From the NCBI GenBank assembly GCA_009602735.1, contig WELA01006610.1:8461-31550 (forward strand): a DNA stretch of 23,090 nt, in the 5' to 3' direction. Both the position numbers and the translations under genes were made by a program. Under the pieces are notes generated by a model that saw only the letters and a program-made list of their open reading frames with translations, was not told the DNA's origin and ran no database searches. This stretch comes from Mesotaenium endlicherianum (Eukaryota > Streptophyta > Zygnematophyceae > Zygnematales > Mesotaeniaceae). Below are positions 1 to 9,304 of this stretch, piece by piece (the first letter of the stretch is position 1; every line of letters begins with the position of its first letter).

Positions 1-430
1 ATTCGGGATGATGGGAGATGGCGGTGGATTTGGTTAACCGAGGTCCTACCAACGTGGTTAACTCCCGGGTAGGCGGTGCCATCGCACTGACCGTTGAACA
101 GTAAACTCATTCCATGTACATATGCTAGTTTGCTCTCGAGTTCGGCATTCGGAGACGAGGCCAACTCTCTTGTACAGCTTACTGAGAGTGATCTGAATCC
201 AAGGCGAGAAGCCATTGATACGCACTGTCTTCTAACCTTGCTTATGTATGAGTTTACTGATTTGCATCATTGATGCTAGTTTACTCGCATTTGACTTACG
301 AGTAGTATTCCCTGCTAGTGTATTGTCCTTTGCCGTTCAACTAGTTAACGGAAATACCATAAAGATTACTTGCTGATATAAAGATCTTTATTAATTGTTA
401 ATCGCCTATTTGGTAAGTCGATTCATTTCA
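1..430 (+). repeat. 3' part of left LTR of the short element
   Basis: This aligns to 1676-2101. Both copies share the segment around ATTCGGGATGATGG, the CTCCCGGGTAG motif, the CTCTCGAGTTCGGCATT motif and the terminal TAAGTCGATTCATTTCA. The divergence between the copies is far greater than between the LTRs of the chromovirus at 2620-9299, so this insertion is older. The LTR start lies upstream of the window. Confidence 0.65.
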
Positions 431-748
431 GTCAGACAGAGCAGACAGAAGGGCTGTTAAGGAGGCAGCCTGAGGGCAACCAGCATCCCCCTCTCATAGA
501 GGGCGTGTACCATAAGCCCATGTCATGCAGCACCCCTCCGATATGCCAGTGTATGTCCCTGTCAATTTGAGAGGTGCACAGGAGAGAGCGATCTCCATCA
601 ACTTGCAAACAGTGCAAGAGTAGGCTGCCCAGTTGCTGCGTTCACCCCTCGGTTCACCCTGGTCTGAGCCTCCAGGTTTCAGGAGACCATCAGACAAGAG
701 AAGGAGATCCCGTTTCAGGTCTCGCTCCCCAGAAGATTGAACCCCTGG
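431..748 (+). other. Internal remnant of the short LTR element, possible gag debris
   Basis: No intact gene is present. One plus-strand frame beginning near 544 reads a short open stretch, a TAG stop near 620, and then about 38 more codons ending in an arginine/serine-rich tail (RRRSRFRSRS) and a TGA at 728-730. Basic RS-rich tails are common at the end of Gag-like proteins, so decayed gag is possible, but no diagnostic domain is visible. Confidence 0.25.
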
Positions 749-1248
749 TGTAGTGAAACAGATAAATAAAGTACCTAATAAGTAGAATACTTTATCTATT
801 CAAGACTAGGATCTTTAAACACAAGTGAGCTTCTTGAAAGAAAGATGGTTTCTAGAAATTTGATATATTTCTCAAATTTGGCAAGTACAAGAGTGATTCT
901 CGAATGCCTTTCTATGTTCTAGCTCTTGTTTATATACTTGCTACATAGGTATTTTTAAAGATTGTGCTTGTTGATGTGTTGGCACTCAACACATCCCAAA
1001 ACTTGCTACCTCTTCCTAGAATAATGTACACATGTCCTTTTGACTTGAAAATGGCACATTTGACTTTTGCGATATGGAGTTCTTCCAGGTCCTTCCTCTA
1101 ACTTTGAAAATGCTTTAGAAGGTTAAAAGGACATGAACCAAGTCACTAGAGTATCTATTCACACTTGAATCCACACAATATTACGTTAAGTATATTCAAA
1201 AGCATTAACATAAAAGCAAACTAATATATCAAAGCACAAATCACTACA
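749..1248 (-). mobile_element. Solo LTR of the 2620-9299 chromovirus family, reverse orientation
   Basis: Read on the minus strand, this 500-bp block begins TGTAGTGATTTG and ends TTTCACTACA, matching the 503-bp LTRs at 2620 and 8797 along its length but with many substitutions. It is flanked by perfect 5-bp direct repeats, CCTGG at 744-748 and CCTGG at 1249-1253, the target duplication of a Ty3/gypsy integration. No internal sequence remains, so it is the product of LTR-LTR recombination after insertion into the interior of the older short element. The inverted-repeat arms found in the other LTR copies are also present here. Confidence 0.85.
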
Positions 1249-1370
1249 CCTGGTACTTAGTTTACTATTGTCTTTGTTTTAGATTCATTTGGCTGTGTTG
1301 CATGTGTGTTAATTAGCTGTAAATAACATAGATGTGTTGTCGAGTCGACAACAATTTAAGTTGGAGGAAT

Positions 1371-2101
1371 TGTAACGAACCAGTATATTGGATAGATATA
1401 ATATTCATTTCAACATAATAGTTAAATAAGTTCAACTTGCTGAACTTTAGTTAATATAGTTTGCTGAATTTATGTCTGCTGGGTACTTAATACTTAGTTA
1501 AATGACTAGCAGGCTGCAGTCCATTAGGTCAGCCTTTTGACTTGGGTTAGCTTGCTAACACATTCTTTGACAGTCAGCTGGCTGCCGTACTCGGCAGCAG
1601 CGAACTGCCTAGCTATGCATCTAAGCTTGGTATGCTAGATGAGTGGCCAGATGACACCCTCAAGGTGGATGGCAATTCGGGATGATGGAAGATGGCTGTG
1701 GATTTGGTTAACCGAGGTCTTACCAACGTAATTGACTCCCGGGTAGTCGGTGCCATTGCACTTGCCGTTGAACAATAAAACTCATTCTATGTACATATGC
1801 TAGGATTGCTCTCGAGTTCGGCATTTGTAACGAGGCCAACTCTCTTGTAGTTCTTATTAAGAGATCTTTGAATCCAAGGCGAGAAGCCATTGATATGCAC
1901 TATCTTCTAGCCTTGCTTATGTATGAGTTTACAGATTGCATTATTGATACTCGTTTACTTGCATTTGATTTGCGAGTATTGTCCACCACTAGTGCGTTGT
2001 CTTTTGCTGTATAATCATTTAACAGAAAATACCGTAAAGATTACTCGCTGTAAATATCTTCATTAATTGTTAATCGTCTATTGGTAAGTCGATTCATTTC
2101 A
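1371..2101 (+). repeat. Right LTR of the short element
   Basis: It starts TGTAACGAACC directly after a purine-rich GGAGGAAT and ends TTCATTTCA at the same point as the left copy, giving TG...CA termini. The distal 426 bp align to window positions 1-430. The first 305 bp have no partner in the window because the left LTR is truncated by the window edge. Confidence 0.6.
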
Positions 2102-2200
2102 ATTTGCCGGCCAAGAAGATGTCAGTTTCTGTTTCGATTTTGACCTTTGAACAGGCCTCTTTCTGCCTGTCATTCTTTCGCTTTGCATGCTACAGAAGCC

Positions 2201-2619
2201 ATGGCTGACATTGCTTCTTCGTCTACAGGCCCCACGGTAGCCGTAGACACTAAGATACTAACATCCAGTAAGATTTGGGGTGAAACTTGGGCGGCACAAG
2301 AGTTTGGAGAGCACTTCAAAGAGTTTTTCTTGGTCGGAATCTTAAAGGAAGAGGTGCATAAGACCAAAGAAACTAAGTTTAAGATCTACGATGGAGAGTA
2401 CAAAACATGGGGACGCAAGCAAATTGTACAATACATGCCTTCTATCCCCAAATTTTGTTGGTTTTGCCTATATGAGGGAGTTGTTAGAATTGAGGCCTCT
2501 TCGGACCCACTTTCACAGCTTTCTGCTTCTCATGTGATTCAAGTCACTCCTAGTATTGTTAAGACACCGCTTGAATTAGAAGATACTCCCACACCACCAA
2601 AAGACACTCCCACACCAGT
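2201..2619 (+). pseudogene. N-terminal half of a transposon-split ORF (probable piggyBac-type transposase leader)
   Basis: An open frame from ATG 2201 (good context, GAAGCCATGGCT) runs 139 codons plus two bases into the left end of the chromovirus. Its apparent stop at 2630-2632 is LTR sequence. Removing 2620-9304 (element plus one CCAGT target copy) makes the frame continue exactly in phase into the open frame at 9305-9674, so these were one gene. Residues 25-70 (motifs GETW, FGEHF, DGEYKTWGR) resemble the small Tudor-like leader sometimes found on such proteins; this is a weak impression. A Pro/Thr-rich linker follows. Assignment to a piggyBac-type transposase rests on the fragment at 9722-10232. 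A host gene next to an unrelated transposase fossil is the alternative. Confidence 0.55.
2615..2619. repeat. Target site duplication, left copy (CCAGT)
   Basis: CCAGT lies directly before the TGTAG end of the 5' LTR, and the same five bases follow the CTACA end of the 3' LTR at 9300-9304. Five-base duplications are normal for Ty3/gypsy integrases. The pair defines the element as one complete insertion. Confidence 0.93.
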
Positions 2620-2872
2620 TGTAGTGATTTGAGTTATTATACATTAGTTTGCATATATTTTAATGTTTTCAAATATATTTGAAGTAGTATGGTGTGGAGT
2701 CAAGTGTGAATAGGTACTCTAGTAACTTGGTTCATGTCCTTTGAACCTTTCAAGGCATTTTCGAAGTTAGAGGAAAGACCTAGAAGAACTCCATGTGGCA
2801 AAAGTCAGATGTGCCATTTTTAGGTCAAAAGGACATGTGTACATTATTCTAGAAAGAGGTGGCAAGTTTTGG

Positions 2873-2895
2873 GATGTGTTGGGTGCCAACACATC
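2873..2895. repeat. 10-bp perfect inverted repeat in the LTR
   Basis: GATGTGTTGG (2873-2882) and CCAACACATC (2886-2895) are exact reverse complements separated by three bases, about 36 bp upstream of the TATA-like box. The same structure is in the 3' LTR at 9050-9072, and an imperfect version with nine-base arms is in the old solo LTR. It could be a dyad protein-binding site or an RNA hairpin. Confidence 0.8.
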
Positions 2896-2931
2896 AACAT
2901 ACACCTTCCTAGAAATTACTTATGTAGCAAG

Positions 2932-2938
2932 TATATAA
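2932..2938 (+). promoter_or_regulatory. TATA-like box of the 5' LTR
   Basis: TATATAA lies about 310 bp into the LTR, a normal place for the U3 core promoter of a retrotransposon. The same heptamer is at 9109-9115 in the 3' LTR. Transcription would start some 25-35 bp downstream; the site cannot be fixed from sequence alone. Confidence 0.6.
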
Positions 2939-3123
2939 ACAAGAGCTAGAACATAGAAAGACATTCCAGAATCACTCTTGTACTTGCCAAAATCCAGAAA
3001 TATATTAACTTTCAAGAAGCCATCTCTCTTTCAAGAAGCTACCACTTGTGTTCAAAGATCCTTGTCTTGAATAGATAAAGTATTCTGTTTTACTAAGTAC
3101 TTTATCTATCTGTTTCACTACAG

Positions 3124-3135
3124 TGGTATCGGAGC
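3124..3135 (+). other. Primer binding site, initiator Met tRNA type
   Basis: TGGTATCGGAGC starts one base after the 5' LTR. The usual plant-type site complementary to the 3' end of initiator Met tRNA is TGGTATCAGAGC. The single A-to-G change would still pair with the tRNA uridine as a G-U wobble. This primes minus-strand reverse transcription. Confidence 0.88.
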
Positions 3136-3159
3136 TAGGCACTTTGGTAGCACAAGAAG

Positions 3160-4440
3160 ATGGCCGATCCTCAAGACCAACAGCAAGCTTTCGAAGGAAG
3201 CCCTTCCTCTCCAAGACACCCTCCTCCAGCGCCGATGGGAGAGCCCACTCAAGAAAATCTGCAACAACAAGAAGCACCACAAGGAGGAGCACACCCTCCT
3301 CCAGCGTCGATGGGAGAGCCTACTCAAGGAAATCTGCAACAACAAGAAGCACCACAAGGAGGAGCACCGTCAAATCCCGTGGCAGCCGCTATAGCAAAGT
3401 TGACCCCACCACAAGGAGTTCCCGCAAATGAGTGGGCAGCCTTCCTAATGACCGTCCACAACCAAGTGGGCTTGGCCACCTATGAAGCAACCGTGCAAGC
3501 GTCAAGAGAAGCTATGGCTGCCATGGTTGCCCCTATTGCGAGCAATGCTCAAAATCCAGCCCCGGCTCAAGCGCCTCCACAAGAGCCAACGAGAGCAAGG
3601 AAACTCATCAAGCCCGGCAAACCCGACACTTTCAACCCCGGGAAAGGTGCCAACCTGAATTTATGGCTCTACCAAGTGGAGACGTACCTCGCATTCCTTG
3701 AAGTACCCGAGGAGGACTACGTTCCCTTTGCCGTTACCTTACTTAGAGGAGCAGCAACATCATGGTGGCGTAACTATCAAGCGGCTATATATCAAGCTAT
3801 GGCGCACCCCATGCTCGGCCAAGAGCCCCCACCATCATATGCAAGATGGGCAGATTTTCGTGAGGCCCTCAAGAAGCAATTCATGCCCATCAATGCGGAG
3901 AAGATTGCCCGAGGAAAGCTCCACCATCTCAAGCAAACGACGTCCGTTCAAGAGTATACATCCAGATTTCACGCCCTCACTCTTGAGATCCCCAACATGT
4001 CTCTCGAGGAGAAGATTGACCGCTACATCTTTGGCCTCAAACCCAAGGTGGCAAAGGAAGTGGAGTTACGCGACTTGACGGACTTCTCAAAGATCATTGA
4101 AGTGGCCCAAAAGGTGGATACCTTGGATTTCAAGCACTCCGTGCCTTCATCTTCACGGGTACCGACGACGCGGGTGTACGCAGCCCCTTCCACATCCGAA
4201 TCTGGACCCACACCCATGGAAATCGGAGTTATTAAAAGGGACCCCGCGGCTGCCCGGAAGAGTGGAAGACCCTCCAATGACACTTATGATGCAAGAAACC
4301 AGCAAGGAGTGAAAGCAAGACTCTCCCCGGCTGAAAAAGAAGCTCTCATGACGGCTGGACTATGCTTTTATTGCAAGGAAAAGGGCCATCGTGCACTTTC
4401 ATGCCCCAAAAAGTTGTCAAAAAACGGACAGCGCCGGTAG
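3160..4440 (+). CDS. gag: Gag polyprotein of the chromovirus
   Basis: A 426-codon ORF starts at the first ATG after the primer site (AAGATGG context). Residues 1-75 are Pro/Gln-rich and contain a perfect-length tandem repeat of 25 codons. Residues about 155-330 match the retrotransposon Gag capsid-like domain, with [11 protein letters not shown], the hallmark [16 protein letters not shown] and the region around [11 protein letters not shown]. The C-terminus carries one zinc knuckle, C-X2-C-X4-H-X4-C ([14 protein letters not shown]), for RNA binding, followed by a basic tail. The protein should form the virus-like particle and package element RNA. Its last 79 bases overlap pol in the -1 frame, and the stop codon sits in the predicted frameshift hairpin. 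No stops or frameshifts are seen. Confidence 0.95.
   Translation: MADPQDQQQAFEGSPSSPRHPPPAPMGEPTQENLQQQEAPQGGAHPPPASMGEPTQGNLQQQEAPQGGAPSNPVAAAIAKLTPPQGVPANEWAAFLMTVHNQVGLATYEATVQASREAMAAMVAPIASNAQNPAPAQAPPQEPTRARKLIKPGKPDTFNPGKGANLNLWLYQVETYLAFLEVPEEDYVPFAVTLLRGAATSWWRNYQAAIYQAMAHPMLGQEPPPSYARWADFREALKKQFMPINAEKIARGKLHHLKQTTSVQEYTSRFHALTLEIPNMSLEEKIDRYIFGLKPKVAKEVELRDLTDFSKIIEVAQKVDTLDFKHSVPSSSRVPTTRVYAAPSTSESGPTPMEIGVIKRDPAAARKSGRPSNDTYDARNQQGVKARLSPAEKEALMTAGLCFYCKEKGHRALSCPKKLSKNGQRR
3217..3366 (+). repeat. 75-bp in-frame tandem duplication in gag
   Basis: 3217-3291 and 3292-3366 are two adjacent 75-bp units, nearly identical, each encoding a 25-residue unit beginning HPPPA and ending QEAPQGGA. 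Because 75 is a multiple of three, the duplication keeps the frame. It lies in the disordered Gag N-terminus and probably alters only linker length. Confidence 0.9.
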
Positions 4441-7400
4441 GCCAGGAGCCTACCACCCCAAGACCCACTTCACGAGAAGGCAACACGCCAAGTGAGGTGG
4501 AGACCCCCGTTGAAGACGACGTTCCAGCCCCAATGAGTTTGAGAGGTTACCTTGGAGGAGAGAAGGTCCACATCTTGGTGGATAGCGGAGCTCAAGGCAA
4601 CTTCATTGCTGCAGATTTTGCCACCAAGCACGGTATTACTATGCGAACTCTTGACCACGACGAGGAGATTATGATGCCCGATGGATTCTCCTATACTACC
4701 CCTTCCAAGAAGACGTACCCCTTGGCACTCTCTATCAAGTCCTTCAAGGATAGAGTAGTGTTCTCCCCCATGCAATTGGGCAAGTACGACGTCATCCTAG
4801 GGACGCCTTGGTTGACCAAGCACAACCCCCAAGTTGATTGGAGGACCGGTACTATCAAGATCAAGAATGACATCACTTCAAGAATCTGTATTTTGCGCGC
4901 AATCCAGAATATCCAGACCCAAGACATCCAGAAGCCGGCACACGAGATACTATTGTCCGCCCTCCAACTCAAGAGACTTGTGAGGAAGGGACACGAGCTT
5001 CTTTTGGCCTTGATCACGCCAAAAGACATCAAGAAAGACATCGAGAGTCAAGAAGGCAGCCCCGTTCCCAAGGAGATACAAGAAGTCTTAGAGGACTACA
5101 AAGAAGTGTTCTCCCCGGAATTGCCCAAGGGCCTACCCCCCAAAAGATTCGTAGACCACAAGATAGAGTTGGAGCCCGGAAGCAAGCCCATCTCTCGGCC
5201 TACGTTCAAAATGTCATACACGGAGCTAGACGAAGTCAAGAAGCAAATCAAGGAGCTACTGGAGCATGGCTTCATTCGACCTAGCAAGTCGCCATTTGGA
5301 GCCCCGGTGCTATTTGTCAAGAAGAAAGATGGTACCTTGAGGATGTGTGTGGACTATCGCGCCCTCAACAAGATCACCATCAAGAATCGATACCCGCTGC
5401 CGCGCATGGATGAGCTCATGGACCGGCTGGTTGGAGCCAAGTACTTCACGAAGATTGACTTACGGAGCGGCTACCACCAGATTCGCATCGCAGAACCGGA
5501 CATAGAGAAGACGGCATTCAGGACAAGATATGGACATTTTGAGTTCATGGTCCTGCCATTTGGACTCACCAACGCGCCAGCAACTTTCATGACTATGATG
5601 AACACCATATTTCAGCCCATGTTGGACAGATTTGTGGTGGTATTCATCGATGACATCCTTATCTACAGCAAGACCCTTGAAGAGCATGCGAGACACTTGA
5701 AAGAAGTCCTTGAAGTATTGAAGCAAAACAAGCTATTTGCGAAGGAGTCAAAGTGCGAGTTTGCCAAACAAGAAGTGGAGTTCCTAGGTCTCCACGTGAC
5801 TGCTGATGGCATCAAGATGGACCCCAAGAAGACCACGGTGGTGGAGGAATGGCCAACCCCCACGACCAAGAAAGAACTCCAGTCATTCTTGGGATTTGCC
5901 AATTGGTACAGAAAATTCATCCAAGGCTTCTCGCACATAGCAGCCCCCCTGACAGATCTACTCAAGAAGGACAGGCTATATACATGGACCGAGAAAGAGG
6001 AAGAGGCATTTCAAGAGTTAAAGCGAAGATTGACCACATCCCCGGTGCTCACACTCCCAAGTCCAAACCCAGATTGGCCCTTCCACGTCATCACCGATGC
6101 ATCTTCCTATGCAATAGGAGCAATCCTGCTTCAAGACCAAGGCAAGGGACTGCAGCCCATCGCCTACGAGTCAAGGAAGCTAAATCCAGCCGAGCAAAAT
6201 TATACAACCACGGAGCGAGAGGCATTGGCGATTGTACATGCCTTGAAGGTTTGGCGCTGCTACGTTGAAGGACGCAAAGTACTGGTCACCACGGACCACG
6301 AGGCGTTAAAGCACCTCCAAACGCAGCCGTATCTCTCAAGGAGACAAGCAAGATGGAGCGGATACTTGCAACAATACAACATCACGATTCAGTACCAGCC
6401 CGGCAAGACAAACCCGGCTGACCCCCTCTCAAGACTGCAATTAAATGCAGTGATGGTATCCCTGAAGACAGATCTGGAAGCTCGATTTTCAGCCGCCTAT
6501 GAAAGAGACCCTTACTACAAGAACGGAGAAGCAGCCTTGGACCCATGCAAGAAGCAAGAAGGCAATTATTGGGTGAGGCAAGATACGGGCCAGAGATGTG
6601 TTCCTAATGACTTAGACCTCCGGCTCTTGCTTCTACGAGAAGCACACGACAACCCTCTTGGAGGACACTTTGGAATCCTAAGGACCACGGGCGTTCTAGC
6701 TAGGACTTATTGTTGGCCAGGCATGTCTAAGCAAGTCAAGGAGTACTGCAGGAGCTGTGACACATGCCAAAGAATCAAGCCATCATCGCAAAAGGCGGGA
6801 GGACTCCTCCAACCACTACCAATCCCCGAAAGACAATGGACGGACATCTCAATGGACCTTATCGTGGACTTGCCCGTGACACCTCGAGGCCATAATGCAA
6901 TACTCACGGTGGTGGACAGACTTACCAAGATGGCTCATTTTATTCCCACGACGACTAAGGCTACAGCACCACAACTTGCAAGACTCATCTTTGACAACAT
7001 CTTCCGACTCCATGGACTACCATCAAGAATTGTGTCAGATAGAGATCCAAGATTCACAAGCCATTTCTGGAAAAATCTCTTCAAGAACTTGGGTACATCG
7101 CTGGATATGTCTACTGCCTACCACCCACAATCAGATGGGCAAACCGAGCGTATGAATCGTACCCTAAAGACCTCTCTAAAGGCCTACGTGTCTACCCTCG
7201 AGCAAGACTGGGACATGTACTTGACCCCCCTCGAGTTTGCCTACAACAACACTACGCAGGCCTCTACCCAAGAGTCCCCATTCTTCCTCAACTATGGCTT
7301 CCATCCGACCACGCCACTGAGCTTCACGGCTGGCCATGATGAAGTACCTGCAGCCACAGATTTTATGGAGACATTAGAAGCAGCCCTTACAGCAGCGAAG

Positions 7401-8027
7401 AAAGCTCTACAACACGCGCAAGATGCTCAAGCAAGAGTGGCGAACAGATCCAGAAGAGAAATTACGTACAGAGTGGGTGACAACGTGTTACTATCATCCA
7501 AGAACATTTCCCTGAACAACAGGCCTGCCGGCAGCAAGTTCTCTCCCAAGTATTTGGGACCCTTCAAGATTATCCAGCAAGTCAACCCCGTTGCTTTCAA
7601 GCTAGAACTTCCCCAGACTATGCACATCGACCCCGTATTCCACGCTTCCCTCTTCAAGCCATATGTGCAACCCGACAACAAGTTCCCAGGACGTGTGACA
7701 ACCCCACCAGCCCCAACAATAGTGGATGATCATTTGGAGTACGAAGTGGAAGACATAGTGGCTATGAGAAATTTCAGGAGACAGCAGCAATACTTGATCA
7801 AGTGGAAAGGATATCCAGATTCGGAGAATAGTTGGGTGGCGGCGCACTACCTTGACAAAGTTCAGAGAAAGTTGAAGCGCTTCCATGCCGCCAACCCCCA
7901 TCTTGGACCAGCCCCAAGTCTCTCTACTAGAAGCCCGAAGACTTCAGGGAGGCAGCCTGCCACCATCAAGAAGCAGCAGAAGACCCCTTGGAGGCAGCCT
8001 GCAAGAACAAGAAAGAGGAAAAATTGA
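4362..8027 (+). CDS. pol: Pol polyprotein: protease, RT, RNase H, integrase, chromodomain
   Basis: The open frame is 1221 codons, in -1 relative to gag. The ATG at 4362 lies inside gag and is probably not the real entry; translation most likely arrives by frameshifting near 4419. Numbering from 4362: aspartic protease DSG at 74-76; reverse transcriptase about 275-450, with catalytic FIDD at 428-431 (a common Ty3/gypsy variant); RNase H with D579, TEREALA near 617-623 and D645; integrase zinc-binding H762, H769, C799, C802; integrase catalytic triad D832, D893 and E929 with the canonical D-X35-E spacing; a GPY/F-like module (KYLGPFKI); and a chromodomain about 1127-1175 ([15 protein letters not shown]) that would steer integration to marked chromatin. 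No catalytic residue is missing and there are no internal stops. Confidence 0.96.
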   Translation: MLLLQGKGPSCTFMPQKVVKKRTAPVGQEPTTPRPTSREGNTPSEVETPVEDDVPAPMSLRGYLGGEKVHILVDSGAQGNFIAADFATKHGITMRTLDHDEEIMMPDGFSYTTPSKKTYPLALSIKSFKDRVVFSPMQLGKYDVILGTPWLTKHNPQVDWRTGTIKIKNDITSRICILRAIQNIQTQDIQKPAHEILLSALQLKRLVRKGHELLLALITPKDIKKDIESQEGSPVPKEIQEVLEDYKEVFSPELPKGLPPKRFVDHKIELEPGSKPISRPTFKMSYTELDEVKKQIKELLEHGFIRPSKSPFGAPVLFVKKKDGTLRMCVDYRALNKITIKNRYPLPRMDELMDRLVGAKYFTKIDLRSGYHQIRIAEPDIEKTAFRTRYGHFEFMVLPFGLTNAPATFMTMMNTIFQPMLDRFVVVFIDDILIYSKTLEEHARHLKEVLEVLKQNKLFAKESKCEFAKQEVEFLGLHVTADGIKMDPKKTTVVEEWPTPTTKKELQSFLGFANWYRKFIQGFSHIAAPLTDLLKKDRLYTWTEKEEEAFQELKRRLTTSPVLTLPSPNPDWPFHVITDASSYAIGAILLQDQGKGLQPIAYESRKLNPAEQNYTTTEREALAIVHALKVWRCYVEGRKVLVTTDHEALKHLQTQPYLSRRQARWSGYLQQYNITIQYQPGKTNPADPLSRLQLNAVMVSLKTDLEARFSAAYERDPYYKNGEAALDPCKKQEGNYWVRQDTGQRCVPNDLDLRLLLLREAHDNPLGGHFGILRTTGVLARTYCWPGMSKQVKEYCRSCDTCQRIKPSSQKAGGLLQPLPIPERQWTDISMDLIVDLPVTPRGHNAILTVVDRLTKMAHFIPTTTKATAPQLARLIFDNIFRLHGLPSRIVSDRDPRFTSHFWKNLFKNLGTSLDMSTAYHPQSDGQTERMNRTLKTSLKAYVSTLEQDWDMYLTPLEFAYNNTTQASTQESPFFLNYGFHPTTPLSFTAGHDEVPAATDFMETLEAALTAAKKALQHAQDAQARVANRSRREITYRVGDNVLLSSKNISLNNRPAGSKFSPKYLGPFKIIQQVNPVAFKLELPQTMHIDPVFHASLFKPYVQPDNKFPGRVTTPPAPTIVDDHLEYEVEDIVAMRNFRRQQQYLIKWKGYPDSENSWVAAHYLDKVQRKLKRFHAANPHLGPAPSLSTRSPKTSGRQPATIKKQQKTPWRQPARTRKRKN
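4419..4454 (+). promoter_or_regulatory. -1 ribosomal frameshift signal between gag and pol
   Basis: The canonical slippery heptamer A AAA AAC occupies 4419-4425 in the correct phase of the gag frame (codons TCA AAA AAC). After a 10-base spacer, GGTAGGC (4436-4442) and GCCTACC (4448-4454) form a perfect 7-bp stem with a 5-base loop. The gag TAG stop (4438-4440) lies in the stem. A slip of one base back enters the pol frame. This matches the known architecture of -1 frameshift sites (heptamer, short spacer, structure). The spacer is a little longer than the usual 5-9 bases. Confidence 0.8.
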
Positions 8028-8785
8028 CATTAGACACTCTTCTCTTCTCGCAGTTTCTGGACAGAAAACTAAAACTGCTACTGGTAATAGGTCTCTGCAT
8101 AATAAATTCTGAAAATTTACCTGGCTGTAGTCCATGAGTAGCCGGTCATTTAGAGTCCAAGTTTGCTCAATTTGGAGCACTGGTGAGAGAGATATGATGC
8201 TCTAAGTAGAAGGGGGTCAGGCTGCTGGCATTGTTAGGGCAGAATATGCCTTCTGACATTGTGCCCTCCCCTGAACTTGGAATGCTCTGAAACTCAAGAC
8301 TCTGGTAGAACATCTTACAGCGCCCAGTTTGAGACTTAGTTTGCAGAATTTGGAGAAGTATAGAAGGACTTATGATTTTCAGAAGTTTCTGCACAGATTT
8401 GGAGGAGTGCCTACTCTCTCAGCTCTCAACGACACTCCAGAAATGAGAATGCTCTCAAATTTGGTGACCCGGTAGAGTTCTCCGACGCGGTCCGTCTGGC
8501 ACTCGAATTTTCAGATTTGGAGCAGTTCTGTGGCCGCTATGAATTTTTGAATTGGTGGCAGATTTTGGGCCAACCTGTACAATTTTCTTTATCATTAAGG
8601 AGTAGGCTAGCCAATAAGGTCACACCACCTACGACATTGCCTAGTCTACCTTACATGTGTAGCACCTGACTTGGCGCCTTTGACTAGTCCTCTTCACATG
8701 TGTGGCATCTGACTTGAAACTGTTGACTAGTTTGCTCCACATGTGTAAGACCTGACTTGACGCGCCGAGACGTCGCTTTTTCTAT
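8028..8785 (+). other. Chromovirus 3' non-coding region
   Basis: About 760 bp separate the pol stop from the polypurine tract. No ORF here has a recognisable domain, and neither strand shows an envelope-like frame. The distal part holds a 43-bp tandem repeat. Confidence 0.7.
8653..8763 (+). repeat. Diverged 43-bp tandem repeat upstream of the PPT
   Basis: Three units begin with ACATGTGT at 8653, 8696 and 8739, each followed by a CTGACTTG motif. The first two also share TTGACTAGT-like endings. The period is 43 bp and the third unit is partial. ACATGTGT contains the palindrome ACATGT. Confidence 0.75.
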
Positions 8786-8796
8786 GGGGGGGGTGA
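8786..8796 (+). other. Polypurine tract
   Basis: Eight Gs followed by TGA end exactly at the first base of the 3' LTR. A purine run in this position primes plus-strand DNA synthesis in LTR elements. The single T makes it imperfect. Confidence 0.8.
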
Positions 8797-9299
8797 TGTA
8801 GTGATTTGAGTTATTATATATTAGTTTGCATATATTTTAATGTTTTCAAATATATTTGGAGTAGTATTGTGTGGAGTCAAGTGTGAATAGGTACTCTAGT
8901 AACTTGGTTCATGTCCTTTGAACCTTCCAAGGCATTTTCGAAGTTAGAGGAAAGACCTAGAAGAACTCCATGTGGCAAAAGTCAGATGTGCCATTTTTAG
9001 GTCAAAAGGACATGTGTACATTATTCTAGAAAGAGGTGGCAAGTTTTGGGATGTGTTGGGTGCCAACACATCAACATACACCTTCCTAGAAATTACTTAT
9101 GTAGCAAGTATATAAACAAGAGCTAGAACATAGAAAGACATTCCAGAATCACTCTTGTACTTGCCAAAATCCAGAAATATATTAACTTTCAAGAAGCCAT
9201 CTCTCTTTCAAGAAGCTACCACTTGTGTTCAAAGATCCTTGTCTTGAATAGATAAACTATTCTGTTTTACTAAGTACTTTATCTATCTGTTTCACTACA
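8797..9299 (+). repeat. 3' LTR of chromovirus
   Basis: This 503-bp copy of 2620-3122 has five substitutions that I could count and no indels, ending CTACA before the CCAGT duplication. It repeats the TATA-like box (9109-9115) and the inverted repeat (9050-9072). It could drive transcription into the flanking fossil ORF, which lies in the same orientation. Confidence 0.96.
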
Positions 9300-9304
9300 C
9301 CAGT
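9300..9304. repeat. Target site duplication, right copy (CCAGT)
   Basis: These five bases directly follow the 3' LTR and equal 2615-2619. They show where the interrupted ORF resumes. Confidence 0.93.

Larger units (their letters stand above)
1..2101 (+). mobile_element. Short non-autonomous LTR retroelement, left edge cut by window
   Basis: Positions 1-430 and 1676-2101 are clearly homologous direct repeats with scattered substitutions and small indels. Both end in the same TTCATTTCA terminus. The right copy can be extended left to a TGTAACGAACC start at 1371, preceded by the purine-rich GGAGGAAT, which resembles a polypurine tract. This gives a plus-strand element with 731-bp LTRs. Without the nested solo LTR, only about 436 bp of internal sequence remain, with no pol, so it would depend on proteins from elsewhere (TRIM-like layout). 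No convincing primer binding site follows the left LTR. The target duplication cannot be checked because the left end is outside the window. Confidence 0.65.
2620..3122 (+). repeat. 5' LTR of chromovirus
   Basis: It begins TGTAGTG and ends CACTACA, so the termini form the short inverted repeat TGTAG/CTACA typical of LTRs. Its partner is 8797-9299, exactly 6177 bp downstream and of equal length. By eye there are five substitutions and no indels between them. It should contain the promoter, the transcription start and the R region. Confidence 0.96.
2620..9299 (+). mobile_element. Complete Ty3/gypsy chromovirus LTR retrotransposon (6680 bp)
   Basis: All parts are present in order: 503-bp 5' LTR, initiator-Met-type primer binding site, gag with a zinc knuckle, a -1 frameshift signal, pol (protease, RT, RNase H, integrase, chromodomain), a polypurine tract and a 503-bp 3' LTR, bounded by a perfect CCAGT duplication. 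Pol order RT-RNaseH-IN places it in Ty3/gypsy (Metaviridae), and the C-terminal chromodomain places it among chromoviruses. The LTRs differ at only five positions by eye (about 1%) and both ORFs are uninterrupted, so the insertion is recent and may be competent. It interrupts an older ORF in the same orientation. Confidence 0.96.

Noticed and set aside
2147..2632. A complete 161-codon host gene
   Set aside because: The first codon is TTG rather than ATG, and the last codons and stop are chromovirus LTR sequence, so it is a truncated piece of a longer interrupted frame.
4362..4364. ATG at 4362 as an independent pol start
   Set aside because: It lies within the gag zinc-knuckle coding region with no sign of a separate promoter, whereas a complete -1 frameshift signal is present nearby.
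8028..8785. Envelope-like third ORF of the retrotransposon
   Set aside because: Only frames below about 80 codons occur, none with a signal peptide or membrane segment.
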